From positions 1-9,208 of the forward strand of contig JAIVIG010000037.1 of assembly GCA_020200675.1 (NCBI GenBank): a DNA stretch of 9,208 bases, in the 5' to 3' direction. The position numbers were made by a program, and so were the translations under genes. A model generated the notes under the pieces. It had not been told where the DNA came from. It saw nothing but the letters and a program-made list of their open reading frames with translations, and ran no database searches. Each line of letters opens with the position of its first letter. The stretch's first letter is position 1. The stretch comes from Actinomycetota bacterium (GTDB lineage Bacteria; Actinomycetota; Rubrobacteria; Rubrobacterales; Rubrobacteraceae). Shown here in pieces: positions 1-6,184 of this stretch.

Positions 1-626
1 ACTACACGAGCGTAGCGGCGAGCGTGGTGCTGGTGTGTACCCAGCCGGTCTTCGTGGCGATACTGGCGTACCTCGTCTTCGGGGAGAGGACGTCGCCGTT
101 GTCCTTTCTGGGAATACTGGTCGCTCTGGCTGGGACGGTCGTTATAGCTTCGGACGGATCGGTCGGGTCGGCTACGTTCTTCGGGAACGCGCTCGCGCTG
201 ATTGGGGCGGTAATGGTCGCCGTCTACGTCCTCATCGGCCGCTCGTTGCGCACCACGGGCGTCGGCGTCTTGCCTTACTCAATCGTGGTCTACGCTTCGG
301 CCTCGGCGACGCTCGCGCCCGCGGCTCTCTACGCCGACGCGCCCCTCTGGGGCTACTCCGACGAGACGTGGTTCTGGTTGTTCGCCGTGACGCTCGGGCC
401 ACAAATTCTCGGCCATACCGTCTTCAACTGGGCGCTCAAGTACGTCGACGCATCCATAATCTCCGGTACCATCCTCGCCGAGACCACGGGCTCGGCGCTG
501 CTCACCTGGCTGGTGCTCTCGGAGAGGCCTGGGCTCGCCACCGTGCTCGGCGGCGCGGTCGTGCTCGTCGGGCTCTACCTCCTCCTACGGGGCTACGAGA
601 ACAAGCCCGAGGAGCCCGTGGCTTAG
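1..626 (+). CDS. EamA/DMT family transporter, C-terminal part (5' truncated)
   Basis: Reading frame 3 is open from the left window edge to TAG at 624-626, so about 207 residues of a longer protein are visible. The true start lies outside the window. The first residues carry the signature of the end of the first EamA repeat (YTSVAASVVLVCTQPVF followed by a helix ending in FGER). The rest is a complete second EamA repeat, including GPQILGHTVFNWALKYVDAS and a final helix ending VGLYLLLRGY. Hydrophobic segments recur about every 25 residues, fitting the usual ten-helix inner-membrane drug/metabolite transporter, with a short charged cytoplasmic tail. EamA proteins export or import small metabolites, but the substrate cannot be told from sequence. 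It is followed by a 99-base gap with its own promoter-like site, so it probably is not part of the cobalamin cluster. Confidence 0.9.
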   Translation, partial: YTSVAASVVLVCTQPVFVAILAYLVFGERTSPLSFLGILVALAGTVVIASDGSVGSATFFGNALALIGAVMVAVYVLIGRSLRTTGVGVLPYSIVVYASASATLAPAALYADAPLWGYSDETWFWLFAVTLGPQILGHTVFNWALKYVDASIISGTILAETTGSALLTWLVLSERPGLATVLGGAVVLVGLYLLLRGYENKPEEPVA

Positions 627-678
627 AGTGTGAGGCGCACGAACGGGCGTGGGTCCGGCGGCCGAAACGCCAGCCAAC

Positions 679-687
679 TGGTATTCT
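679..687 (+). promoter_or_regulatory. Candidate extended -10 promoter for the cobalamin cluster
   Basis: TG at 679-680, one base, then TATTCT at 682-687 (four of six matches to TATAAT) resembles an extended -10 element. No good -35 is seen, which extended -10 promoters can tolerate. Transcription would begin near 694, about 30 bases before the TTG start at 726. A very similar TGGTAT element precedes the small transporter gene at 6185. This is pattern matching only. Confidence 0.35.
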
Positions 688-699
688 CACGGTCGTGAG
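686..699. repeat. 14-base inverted repeat overlapping the -10/start region
   Basis: CTCACGGTCGTGAG has two perfect 6-base arms (686-691 and 694-699) around GT. It overlaps the candidate -10 element and the predicted transcription start, as a repressor operator would. It is not followed directly by a T run, so it is a poor terminator for the upstream transporter gene. A binding role is inference; the arms are short enough to arise by chance. Confidence 0.35.
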
Positions 700-725
700 C
701 AGCGACGCGTTTTTCGGCAGGATTC

Positions 726-1367
726 TTGGGTCCGCTTAGGGCGGGGTTCGTCTACGGTACCGTGGCGGTCGTCGTCGCTCTCGTCACGGACCTTCGCTTC
801 CTCTTTATAGACCCGGAGGGGATACCCGACTGGATCCTCACCGTGATCGAGGACTACCGTACCCAGCTGGCCCTGGCCGCCTACCTCTTCCTGGGCGTCC
901 TCGCGGCCCTCAGGGTGCGACCGACCCGCTTCGAACCCGGTGTCCCGTACCGCTCGCTGCTGCTGCGCGACTGCGTGCTCGCATCGACCGTGGTGGCGGT
1001 CATGGTCGGCGTGACGCTCTTCTTCGTCACCGCCCTCAACGCCACGCTCTTCGCCGACGAGGCACGCGACTACGCCCGCGACGCCGCTCCGAGCATGGTG
1101 GCCTACTACGAGAAGGTGGCCGGTCGACTCGACGACCCCCCGCCTCTCCCGAGCGTCGAAGAGGTCGAGGAGCGCCTCCAACCCCCGGCCCTCCGTGACC
1201 TGGGCCGTTCCATGGCTAACCTCGTCCTGCGGGCGATCCTCCTCGGCGCCGCGGGAGCCCTGGTCGGCGTTCTGCGCGGCTCCTTCGGCTCGGGTGACCC
1301 AGGTCAGCTCGACCCATCCATGGAGAAGGTAGGCGCGCCGAACGACGGGAAGAGCCAGGAGGCGTGA
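726..1367 (+). CDS. Unrecognised four-helix membrane protein, first gene of the cobalamin cluster
   Basis: I do not recognise a named family. The 213-residue product has likely transmembrane helices near residues 8-28, 47-64, 84-104 and 165-184. A polar loop of about 60 residues (105-162) is rich in acidic residues and proline and includes a predicted amphipathic stretch around 144-152. A hydrophilic tail follows the last helix. The start is TTG at 726, preceded by AGGA at 719-722. An in-frame TGA at 696-698 prevents a start much further upstream, and GTG at 762 is an alternative that would cut into the first helix. Its TGA overlaps the GTG start of cbiB by four bases (GTGA), a classic coupled junction, so it is probably co-transcribed with the cobalamin genes. 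A role in assembling or anchoring the membrane-bound late enzymes, or in transport, is possible but unproven. Confidence 0.75.
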   Translation: MGPLRAGFVYGTVAVVVALVTDLRFLFIDPEGIPDWILTVIEDYRTQLALAAYLFLGVLAALRVRPTRFEPGVPYRSLLLRDCVLASTVVAVMVGVTLFFVTALNATLFADEARDYARDAAPSMVAYYEKVAGRLDDPPPLPSVEEVEERLQPPALRDLGRSMANLVLRAILLGAAGALVGVLRGSFGSGDPGQLDPSMEKVGAPNDGKSQEA

Positions 1368-2323
1368 TCCGGGTTCGTGGACCATCGGTCGCAACGGCGC
1401 TGCTCGCCGATGCCATCCTCGGCGAACCGCTGGAGGCCGCGCACCCCGTCGTCCTCATGGGCCACGCTATCTCGGCTTTCGAGAAGCGGGCGCTTGCCCT
1501 CAAAGACGCCGGCCGGGCAAGGCTGGCGGGAATGCTCCTGGCGGTAGCGCTCCCCGCGCTCTCCTTTGCGCTCGTCCGTATCGCCCTGCGCCTCGCGCCG
1601 CCGAAGCTCCGGTGGCCCTTCGAGGTCGGGCTGCTCTCCACCACCCTCTCGATGCGTGGTCTCGCCCAGGCTGCCCTTGTCGTCGAACGCGAGCTCGACA
1701 GAGGCGACCTGGAGGCGGCCCGCGGCCGCGTCGGGGAGTTCGTCGGGCGCGACACGGCGCACCTCCCCCCAAACGAGGTTGCCCGGGCGGCGATAGAGTC
1801 GGTCGCCGAGAACGCGAGCGACGGCGTCGTAGCCCCGATGCTCTACGGCCTGCTCCTGGGAGCGCCCGGCGCCCTGGCCTACAAGGCCATCAACACGCTG
1901 GACTCGATGGTCGGCCACCCGCATCCTCCCTACGAGCATCTCGGATGGGCCTCCGCCCGCCTGGACGACCTTGCAAACTTCGTACCGGCCCGCCTCACGA
2001 CGCTCCTGGCGGCCGCCGTCTCCGGCTTCGCGGGCGGGAGCGACGCCGCCACGACCCTGGCAGTCGCTAGCCGGTACGGGCTGCTGACGAAGAGCCCGAA
2101 CGCGGGCTGGGCCGAGGCCGCTTTTGCCGGAGCTCTGGATCTCAGGCTCGGCGGCCCGAACTCGTACGGAGGCGTCCTCCGAGAGGGACCCGTTCTAGGG
2201 ATCGGACGCGCACCGGGGGCCGCCGACATCCGGCGGGCGGTGTGCCTTATGCGCCTGGCCTGCCTCTCTCTCACCGGTCTGGCCCTGGCCGCGGCCCTGT
2301 CCAGGGGACGCGCCGATGGTTAG
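1364..2323 (+). CDS. cbiB: Adenosylcobinamide-phosphate synthase (CbiB/CobD)
   Basis: This integral membrane enzyme attaches the (R)-1-amino-2-propanol phosphate arm to adenosylcobyric acid, giving adenosylcobinamide phosphate. The 319-residue length is normal for the family. Family motifs appear in order: GEP then HPVVLMG (His27), VGRDT at 127-131, ESVAENASDGVVAP beginning at 145, KAINTLDSMVGH at 174-185, SARLDDL followed by PARLT, and SPNAGW with LGG-N-Y-GG near the C-terminus. Several hydrophobic helices fit a membrane location. The start is GTG 1364, overlapping the previous stop. A strong AGGAGG at 1357-1362 sits only one base from it, closer than usual, but there is no other canonical in-frame start before the conserved region. 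Its end overlaps the next gene by eight bases, so the product and the enzyme that supplies its substrate are translationally coupled. In Pseudomonas nomenclature the gene is cobD. Confidence 0.96.
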   Translation: MIRVRGPSVATALLADAILGEPLEAAHPVVLMGHAISAFEKRALALKDAGRARLAGMLLAVALPALSFALVRIALRLAPPKLRWPFEVGLLSTTLSMRGLAQAALVVERELDRGDLEAARGRVGEFVGRDTAHLPPNEVARAAIESVAENASDGVVAPMLYGLLLGAPGALAYKAINTLDSMVGHPHPPYEHLGWASARLDDLANFVPARLTTLLAAAVSGFAGGSDAATTLAVASRYGLLTKSPNAGWAEAAFAGALDLRLGGPNSYGGVLREGPVLGIGRAPGAADIRRAVCLMRLACLSLTGLALAAALSRGRADG

Positions 2324-3419
2324 GGGCTGGGCAACCTCGCCGGACGGTCGCCACCACGGCGCCCACTACGCCGAGGCTGCTGAGGCTCTGGGTACCCGTT
2401 CGGATGGCTTCCTGGACTTCAGCGCGAACATCAACCCGCTGGGGGCGCCCGAGGCCGCGCTCGCCGCCGGAGCGAACGCCCTGTACGAGGAGGCCGGACG
2501 CTATCCGGACTTGCACTATACGGAGTTGCGCGCGGCCCTCGCCGGCTACCTCGGGGCGCCGCCCGACCGGGTGCTTCCCACGAACGGCGGGGCGGAGGCG
2601 TTGTTCCTGGCCGCCCGGACCGCGGCGGAGAAATCTGCCGGAAAGAAGGCCGTCATCCTGGAGCCGACGTTCAGCGAGTACGCCACGGCCGCCCACGCCG
2701 CCGGTTTCGAGGTCGAGCGCGTGGCGGCCCGGCGCCCCGAGACTACCTTCCAACTTGACCTCGCGGTGCTCGACGACGCGCTCGCTGGCTCGCGCGGTGT
2801 CGGCCTCGTCTTTCTGTGCAACCCAAACAACCCGACTGGCGACGCGGTGTCGCGGCGAGAGGTGCTACGAGTGGCGGAGCGGGTCCAGGAGGCGGGGGCC
2901 GTCCTCGTGGTCGACGAGGCCTTCGCGGATTTCGCGCCGCATCTCAGCGTCGCTCCGGAGGCCGGGGAGGGTCTTTACGTGGCGCGCTCGTTCACCAAGT
3001 TCTTCGCGGTGCCCGGGCTCAGGCTCGGTTGCCTCGTTAGCCAGGATACCGAGCGTGTGCGGGCTTTCCAGCCTTCGTGGCCGGTGAACGCGGTGGCGGC
3101 GGCCGCCGGCATCGCAGCCGCCGCGGACGAATCCTTCGCCGAGGCGACGCTCGCTGAGGTGGAGATCCGGCGGCGGGAGCTCTTCTCCGCGCTCGGGGGG
3201 CTGCCGGGGCTCACGCCTTACCCCGGCGCGGCGAACTTCTTGTTGGTGCGGGGGCCGGAGGGGCTGGCGGAGGAACTCGCGCGGAGGGGCGTGTTGGTAC
3301 GGGGGTGCGAGCCTTTCCGGGGGCTCGGGCCGGGCTTCTTCCGGGTGGCGGTGCGGGGGGCGGGGGAGAACGAGCGGCTCGTGGAGGAGATGCGAGGCGT
3401 GCTCGGGGGGGCGCCGTAG
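2316..3419 (+). CDS. cobC: L-threonine-O-3-phosphate decarboxylase (CobC/CobD type, PLP-dependent)
   Basis: This fold-type I PLP enzyme, related to histidinol-phosphate aminotransferase, decarboxylates threonine phosphate to (R)-1-amino-2-propanol phosphate, the substrate of the adjacent CbiB. The 367 residues carry LDFSANINPLG at 33-43, the NPNNPTG motif at 169-175, VVDEAFADF with Asp200 for the pyridine nitrogen, and RSFTKFFAVPGLRLG with the probable Schiff-base Lys228. The C-terminal FFRVAVR holds the expected carboxylate-binding arginine. Family and context together favour the decarboxylase over a histidine-pathway aminotransferase. ATG 2316 has AGGGGA at 2303-2308 with a seven-base spacer. 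The last 180 bases are very G-rich on the coding strand, with many GGG codons. A run of seven G lies just before the stop (see the cobU junction). The Salmonella name is cobD. Confidence 0.93.
   Translation: MVRGWATSPDGRHHGAHYAEAAEALGTRSDGFLDFSANINPLGAPEAALAAGANALYEEAGRYPDLHYTELRAALAGYLGAPPDRVLPTNGGAEALFLAARTAAEKSAGKKAVILEPTFSEYATAAHAAGFEVERVAARRPETTFQLDLAVLDDALAGSRGVGLVFLCNPNNPTGDAVSRREVLRVAERVQEAGAVLVVDEAFADFAPHLSVAPEAGEGLYVARSFTKFFAVPGLRLGCLVSQDTERVRAFQPSWPVNAVAAAAGIAAAADESFAEATLAEVEIRRRELFSALGGLPGLTPYPGAANFLLVRGPEGLAEELARRGVLVRGCEPFRGLGPGFFRVAVRGAGENERLVEEMRGVLGGAP
3319..3366 (+). other. G-rich tract with quadruplex potential at the end of cobC
   Basis: The coding strand has six runs of three or more G (3319-3323, 3327-3329, 3332-3334, 3343-3345, 3355-3360, 3362-3366) with mostly short loops, the longest being 8-9 bases. 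This could form a long-loop G-quadruplex in mRNA or DNA. It lies upstream of the uncertain cobU start. GGG glycine codons are far denser here than earlier in cobC. Function is unproven; glycine-rich coding in a GC-rich genome can give the same pattern. Confidence 0.35.
3405..3411 (+). other. G7 run before the cobC stop: possible frameshift site
   Basis: Seven consecutive G lie two codons before the cobC stop (TAG 3417-3419). Slipping back one base on this run, or adding one G, moves translation into the cobU frame, which is open from before this point through the cobU P-loop. Either event would give a continuous CobC-CobU fusion. The run could equally serve as a crude ribosome-binding site about ten bases before GTA 3422. 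Homopolymers of this kind are also common sites of sequencing error. Confidence 0.4.
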
Positions 3420-3421
3420 CG

Positions 3422-3940
3422 GTACGCGCCCTGATCCTCGGCGGCGCCCGGAGCGGTAAGAGCGCCCTGGCGGAAGAGCGCGCGTTGTCTCTGGGCGGCG
3501 AGAACGTCCTCTACGTCGCGACCGCCATCGTGCGCCCCGAGGACCCGGATCTCTCGCGGCGCATCGAAGCTCACCGCGAGAGGCGCCATTACCGTTGGGG
3601 CCTCCTGGAGCTTGGGGGCGGGAGCCTGGATCCCGTCCTGGAAGCCACGGACGGATGGTCCGTGATGCTCTTCGACTCCCTCACCCTTTGGGTCTCGGCG
3701 CGGATGCTTGATGAAGACGAGAGCGGGATTCTGGACGAGTTTGAGCGTTTCGTGGGGCGCGCGAGCATGCGACCCGCACCCGTGATCCTGGTTAGCGACG
3801 AGGTCGGACTCGGCGTGGTGCCCGAGAGCGCCGAAGGTCGACGGTTCAGGGACCTCCTCGGTCTGGTGAACCAGCGGGCCGCCGCTGCCGCCGAAGAGGT
3901 ACACCTATGCGTCGCTGGGATAGCACAGAGGATCAAGTAA
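3422..3940 (+). CDS. cobU: Adenosylcobinamide kinase / adenosylcobinamide-phosphate guanylyltransferase; start unresolved
   Basis: CobU phosphorylates adenosylcobinamide and transfers GMP to the phosphate, giving adenosyl-GDP-cobinamide for CobS. Visible motifs are the N-terminal P-loop GGARSGKS, RRIEAHRERR with a histidine matching the guanylylated His46 of Salmonella CobU, VILVSDEVGLGVVPE, and RFRDLLGLVNQRAAAAAEEV ahead of GIAQRIK at the C-terminus. From 3422 the product is about 172 residues, the normal size. However, codon 3422 is GTA, not a standard start. The only canonical starts nearby are GTG 3305, which would add 39 residues inside cobC, and TTG 3485, which would delete the P-loop. 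The bases here (GGTACGCGCCCTG) almost match the cobS start (GGTGCGCGCCCTG), suggesting an original GTG at 3422. A frameshift fusion to CobC is the other explanation. Function is sure; the 5' end is not. Confidence 0.88.
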   Translation, partial: VRALILGGARSGKSALAEERALSLGGENVLYVATAIVRPEDPDLSRRIEAHRERRHYRWGLLELGGGSLDPVLEATDGWSVMLFDSLTLWVSARMLDEDESGILDEFERFVGRASMRPAPVILVSDEVGLGVVPESAEGRRFRDLLGLVNQRAAAAAEEVHLCVAGIAQRIK

Positions 3941-3941
3941 G

Positions 3942-4682
3942 GTGCGCGCCCTGCTGGCCTTTTTCACGGTGTTGCCGGTCGCGCCCCCCGGCTCGTCGCT
4001 CGAAGACGCCGCGCGGAGGACCTATCTCCTCCCCCTGGTCGGCCTCCTGGCCGGTCTTCCCGGAGCGGGGCTACTACTGCTCGCCTTCGTGGCGCCCCCC
4101 GGGGTAGTCGCCACCCTGGCGCTCGGAGCCGCTCTCCTGGCCGCCGGCCTGCACCACACCGACGGGGTGATGGACGTGGGCGACGCCCTGATGGTCCGGG
4201 GCAGCCGCGCGCGGCGTCGGGAGGTCCTGAAGGACGCCCGCACCGGCGCGGGAGCCGTTGGGGCGCTCTTCGTCGTCTACGGACCCCCACTCGCGGCCCT
4301 CGCGGCGTTCGCAGCGAACTCCCCGGTGCGAGCGGCCGTAGCTCTCCTAGCCGGCGAGGTCGCCGCCCGCTCCGCGATGCTCCTCCTTCTCGTCTTTGGT
4401 AGACCGGCCACTGATGGTTCCTCCTCCGCATACTTCGTGCGCGCTCTAAGCGAGAGGAGGCAAAGAGGGGCTGCCCTGATCCTGGCGCTCGCGCTCCCGT
4501 CCCTAGTCGCGATTCCGCTCGGACCGGTCGCGCTTCTGGTAGCCTTCGCCGCGCCCGCGACGACCCTATTCGCGCTAGCGCTGGCGAATAGGGCCTTCGG
4601 AGGCATAAGCGGGGACCTCGTCGGCGCCACGGGAGAACTGACGCGGGCGCTGCTCCTTGTTACTCTCTCTGCGGCGCTCTAG
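3942..4682 (+). CDS. cobS: Adenosylcobinamide-GDP ribazoletransferase (cobalamin synthase, CobS)
   Basis: CobS is an inner-membrane enzyme that joins adenosyl-GDP-cobinamide to alpha-ribazole (phosphate), completing the nucleotide loop of cobalamin. The 246-residue length is typical and most of the protein is hydrophobic helix. The family's metal/phosphate motif is seen as HHTDGVMDVGDALMVRG at residues 71-87, with Asp74, Asp78 and Asp81, followed by KDARTGAGAV at 97-106. The C-terminal GDLVGATGELTRALLL also matches the family. The motif wording differs from the common bacterial LDGLADTADGL form. GTG 3942 lies one base after the cobU stop, with AGAGGA at 3927-3932 as ribosome-binding site inside cobU. 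It is the last gene of the cluster; no clear terminator follows, and a new promoter-like site begins two bases after its stop. Confidence 0.95.
   Translation: MRALLAFFTVLPVAPPGSSLEDAARRTYLLPLVGLLAGLPGAGLLLLAFVAPPGVVATLALGAALLAAGLHHTDGVMDVGDALMVRGSRARRREVLKDARTGAGAVGALFVVYGPPLAALAAFAANSPVRAAVALLAGEVAARSAMLLLLVFGRPATDGSSSAYFVRALSERRQRGAALILALALPSLVAIPLGPVALLVAFAAPATTLFALALANRAFGGISGDLVGATGELTRALLLVTLSAAL
4564..4593. repeat. Perfect 10-base inverted repeat inside the 3' end of cobS
   Basis: CCCTATTCGC at 4564-4573 and its exact reverse complement GCGAATAGGG at 4584-4593 flank a ten-base loop. The RNA would form a stable hairpin about 90 bases before the cobS stop. No T run follows, so it is not a standard intrinsic terminator. 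It may slow decay or translation of the cluster's 3' end, or be chance in coding sequence. Confidence 0.5.
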
Positions 4683-4683
4683 C

Positions 4684-4712
4684 TCGACGTCTCTGAGCCG
4701 GGGGAATATAGT
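4684..4712 (+). promoter_or_regulatory. Likely sigma70-type promoter for the cupin gene
   Basis: TCGACG at 4684-4689 (four of six matches to TTGACA) is separated by exactly 17 bases from TATAGT at 4707-4712 (five of six matches to TATAAT). Transcription would start near 4719, about 36 bases before the cupin ATG. This is the best-formed promoter in the window and implies the cupin is expressed apart from the cobalamin cluster. Confidence 0.5.
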
Positions 4713-4754
4713 GAGAAGCGTAAGCAGTTCGCCGGGGAAGGCGGCAGGAAGGGG

Positions 4755-5243
4755 ATGGTCGTGGCGGCCGAGGATCGGAGCATCGCGCTTCTGCCGGGCA
4801 AGGGCAAAACCGTCTCGTGGCCGGGGCACCAGGTGACGTTCGTCCACGGGTATCCGGGTGCCGCGTATTCGCTGATCGAGTGGGCGGTTGCGCCGGGCGT
4901 CCCTAGCCCGCCCCTACACGTTCACAGGATGACGGACGAGTCGTTTTACGTCCTGGAAGGGACGTTCGGGTTCCAGGTGGGTGAACGAACGGTCGATGGG
5001 GCCTCGGGGGCTTTCTTCTTCGTGCCCAAGGGAATCGGGCACACGTTCTGGAACCGGGGCCCTACACCGGCCAAAGTCCTCGTGACGATGTCTCCGGCCG
5101 GATTCGAGCGGTACTTCGAGGAGCTGGCCGAGGGGCTCTCATCCGCCGGCAACACCGCGGCTGCCGCCCTGGATATCCGCAGGGCACTATCCGGGAAGCA
5201 CGATATCGAGATTGTAGGGCCGCCACGGCAGGCTGCGGACTAA
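4755..5243 (+). CDS. Single-domain cupin protein
   Basis: The 162-residue product has one cupin beta-barrel. Motif 1 is PPLHVHRMTDESFYVLEG, giving probable metal ligands His55, His57 and Glu62. Motif 2 is VPKGIGHTFWN with His96, so the full 3-His/1-Glu set is present and the protein most likely binds a divalent metal. Members of this quercetin dioxygenase-like group include dioxygenases, isomerases and small-molecule sensors; nothing here identifies the substrate. The C-terminal 40 residues, after the barrel, are helical in character and resemble tails seen on stand-alone cupins. ATG 4755 follows AGGAAGGGG at 4746-4754 with almost no spacer. GTG 4761, two codons in, would be better spaced, so the start may be there. 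It is convergent with the next gene. Confidence 0.88.
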   Translation: MVVAAEDRSIALLPGKGKTVSWPGHQVTFVHGYPGAAYSLIEWAVAPGVPSPPLHVHRMTDESFYVLEGTFGFQVGERTVDGASGAFFFVPKGIGHTFWNRGPTPAKVLVTMSPAGFERYFEELAEGLSSAGNTAAAALDIRRALSGKHDIEIVGPPRQAAD

Positions 5244-5294
5244 TCTTTCTAGAGGCGCTTCGTGTCCGCGCGTCGTAACGATTCGAACAAGCAG

Positions 5295-5322
5295 ACAACT
5301 GAAAACTGAATACTAAAAACTA
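5295..5322. repeat. Four-unit AT-rich heptanucleotide tandem repeat
   Basis: The units ACAACTG, AAAACTG, AATACTA and AAAACTA follow each other without gaps (5295-5322), with consensus AAAACTR. The stretch is far more AT-rich than its surroundings. It sits in the short gap between convergent genes, and its last three bases (CTA 5320-5322) are the reverse complement of the hydrolase stop codon. It resembles the short tandemly repeated heptamers known from some bacterial intergenic regions. No intrinsic terminator was recognised in the 76-base gap. Confidence 0.6.
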
Positions 5323-6051
5323 ACTCGCCAGATCGTCGCCGGGTGCCATAACGTGGACAACCGTGTCGGGGGCCAGATTGGAGAGGTGCTCTTGGAACTT
5401 CTCTGGGGTGCCGGTGAAGATAGGCATCACATCGGTGCTGTAGTGGATGGGTACGACGTGCCGGATGCCCAGGAGCCGGACGGCATGGGCCGCCTCCAGC
5501 GGGCCCATGACGAGCCGATCGCCGATGGGCAAAAGGGCGAGGTCGGGGCGGTAGATCTCGCCTATGAGCTGCATGTCGCCGAAGACCGCGGTGTCCCCGG
5601 CGTGGTAAAGCTTAAAGCCGCTTTCGAACTCCAGTATGTAGCCCATAGGCTCGCCGCCATAGATGAGGCTCCCGTCCTCCGTCTGAATGCTTGAGGAGTG
5701 GAAGGCGTGGGTTGCGGTAACCCTGATCCCGCCGATCTGGGCGGTGCCACCTTTTTGGATCGGTTGCGCATTCTCGATACCCTGCGACTGGAGATAGGAC
5801 ATGATCTCGAAGTTCGATACTACCGTCGCGCCTGTCTCGCTGGCGACCGGGATGGCGTCGGCGAAGTGGTCGAAGTGGCCGTGGGTGATGAGCATCGTGT
5901 CGAGCTCGCCGACCTCTTTCATGTCCTCCGGCGTCGTGGGGTTGTCGGTCAGGAAGGGGTCTATGAGGATCTGCTCGTCCCCAGGGGTGACTATTCTAAA
6001 GGTCGCGTGTCCGAGGTAGGTGATCCTGGTCCCGCCGAGCATCTCGTCCAC
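5320..6051 (-). CDS. UPF0173 family metal-dependent hydrolase (metallo-beta-lactamase fold)
   Basis: The 243-residue protein matches the UPF0173/YtkL group throughout. It starts with the family's TYLGHATFRI and ILIDPFLTDNP. The metal-binding signature THGHFDHFAD gives His57, His59, Asp61 and His62. Further ligands are His115 or His118 in ATHAFHSSS, Asp153 in YHAGDTAVFGDM, and His203 in PIHYST. It should be a soluble di-metal (usually zinc) hydrolase. The physiological substrate of the family is not settled. The GTG start at 6051 has GGAGGT (complement of 6057-6062) five bases upstream, the best ribosome-binding site in the window, which favours it over the ATG three codons later. It is the only minus-strand gene, transcribed divergently from the small transporter gene. 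Its stop lies inside a heptamer repeat. Confidence 0.94.
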   Translation of the reverse strand: MDEMLGGTRITYLGHATFRIVTPGDEQILIDPFLTDNPTTPEDMKEVGELDTMLITHGHFDHFADAIPVASETGATVVSNFEIMSYLQSQGIENAQPIQKGGTAQIGGIRVTATHAFHSSSIQTEDGSLIYGGEPMGYILEFESGFKLYHAGDTAVFGDMQLIGEIYRPDLALLPIGDRLVMGPLEAAHAVRLLGIRHVVPIHYSTDVMPIFTGTPEKFQEHLSNLAPDTVVHVMAPGDDLAS

Positions 6052-6102
6052 AATTAACCTCCGTCTGTTGGTCCCAACTTTCTGTGAGCAAAAACAGCTT
6101 AG

Positions 6103-6108
6103 CGTATA
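6103..6108 (-). promoter_or_regulatory. Candidate -10 element for the UPF0173 gene
   Basis: On the minus strand TATACG (complement of 6103-6108) is a four-of-six match to TATAAT in the divergent intergenic region. Transcription from it would start roughly 45 bases before the GTG. No convincing -35 was found, so this is weak. Confidence 0.25.
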
Positions 6109-6184
6109 CCCGGTGCGAATTCCGCAGAAACCGATGCTTTGGCGGAGCGCTGGCGGCGAACGGCGACGGAGTTCCCCCCGACTC

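Noticed and set aside
627..725. Possible cobalamin riboswitch ahead of the cobalamin cluster
   Set aside because: The gap is only 99 bases, too short for a typical B12 riboswitch, and I could not find the conserved B12 box or a matching pseudoknot; CAGCCAACTGG is only a loose resemblance.
687..1394. Long minus-strand reading frame opposite the first cluster gene
   Set aside because: It is rich in Arg, Gly and Glu with no family motifs and mirrors the plus-strand coding pattern of a GC-rich gene; the plus strand has membrane helices and proper coupling to cbiB.
2242..3087. Second long plus-strand frame overlapping the cobC gene
   Set aside because: Its translation is Arg/Ser/Pro-rich with no motifs, whereas the cobC frame carries every expected PLP-enzyme motif.
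5244..5319. Bidirectional terminator between the convergent cupin and hydrolase genes
   Set aside because: Only a tiny TCGT-A-ACGA hairpin is visible and no strong GC stem with a T run on either strand.
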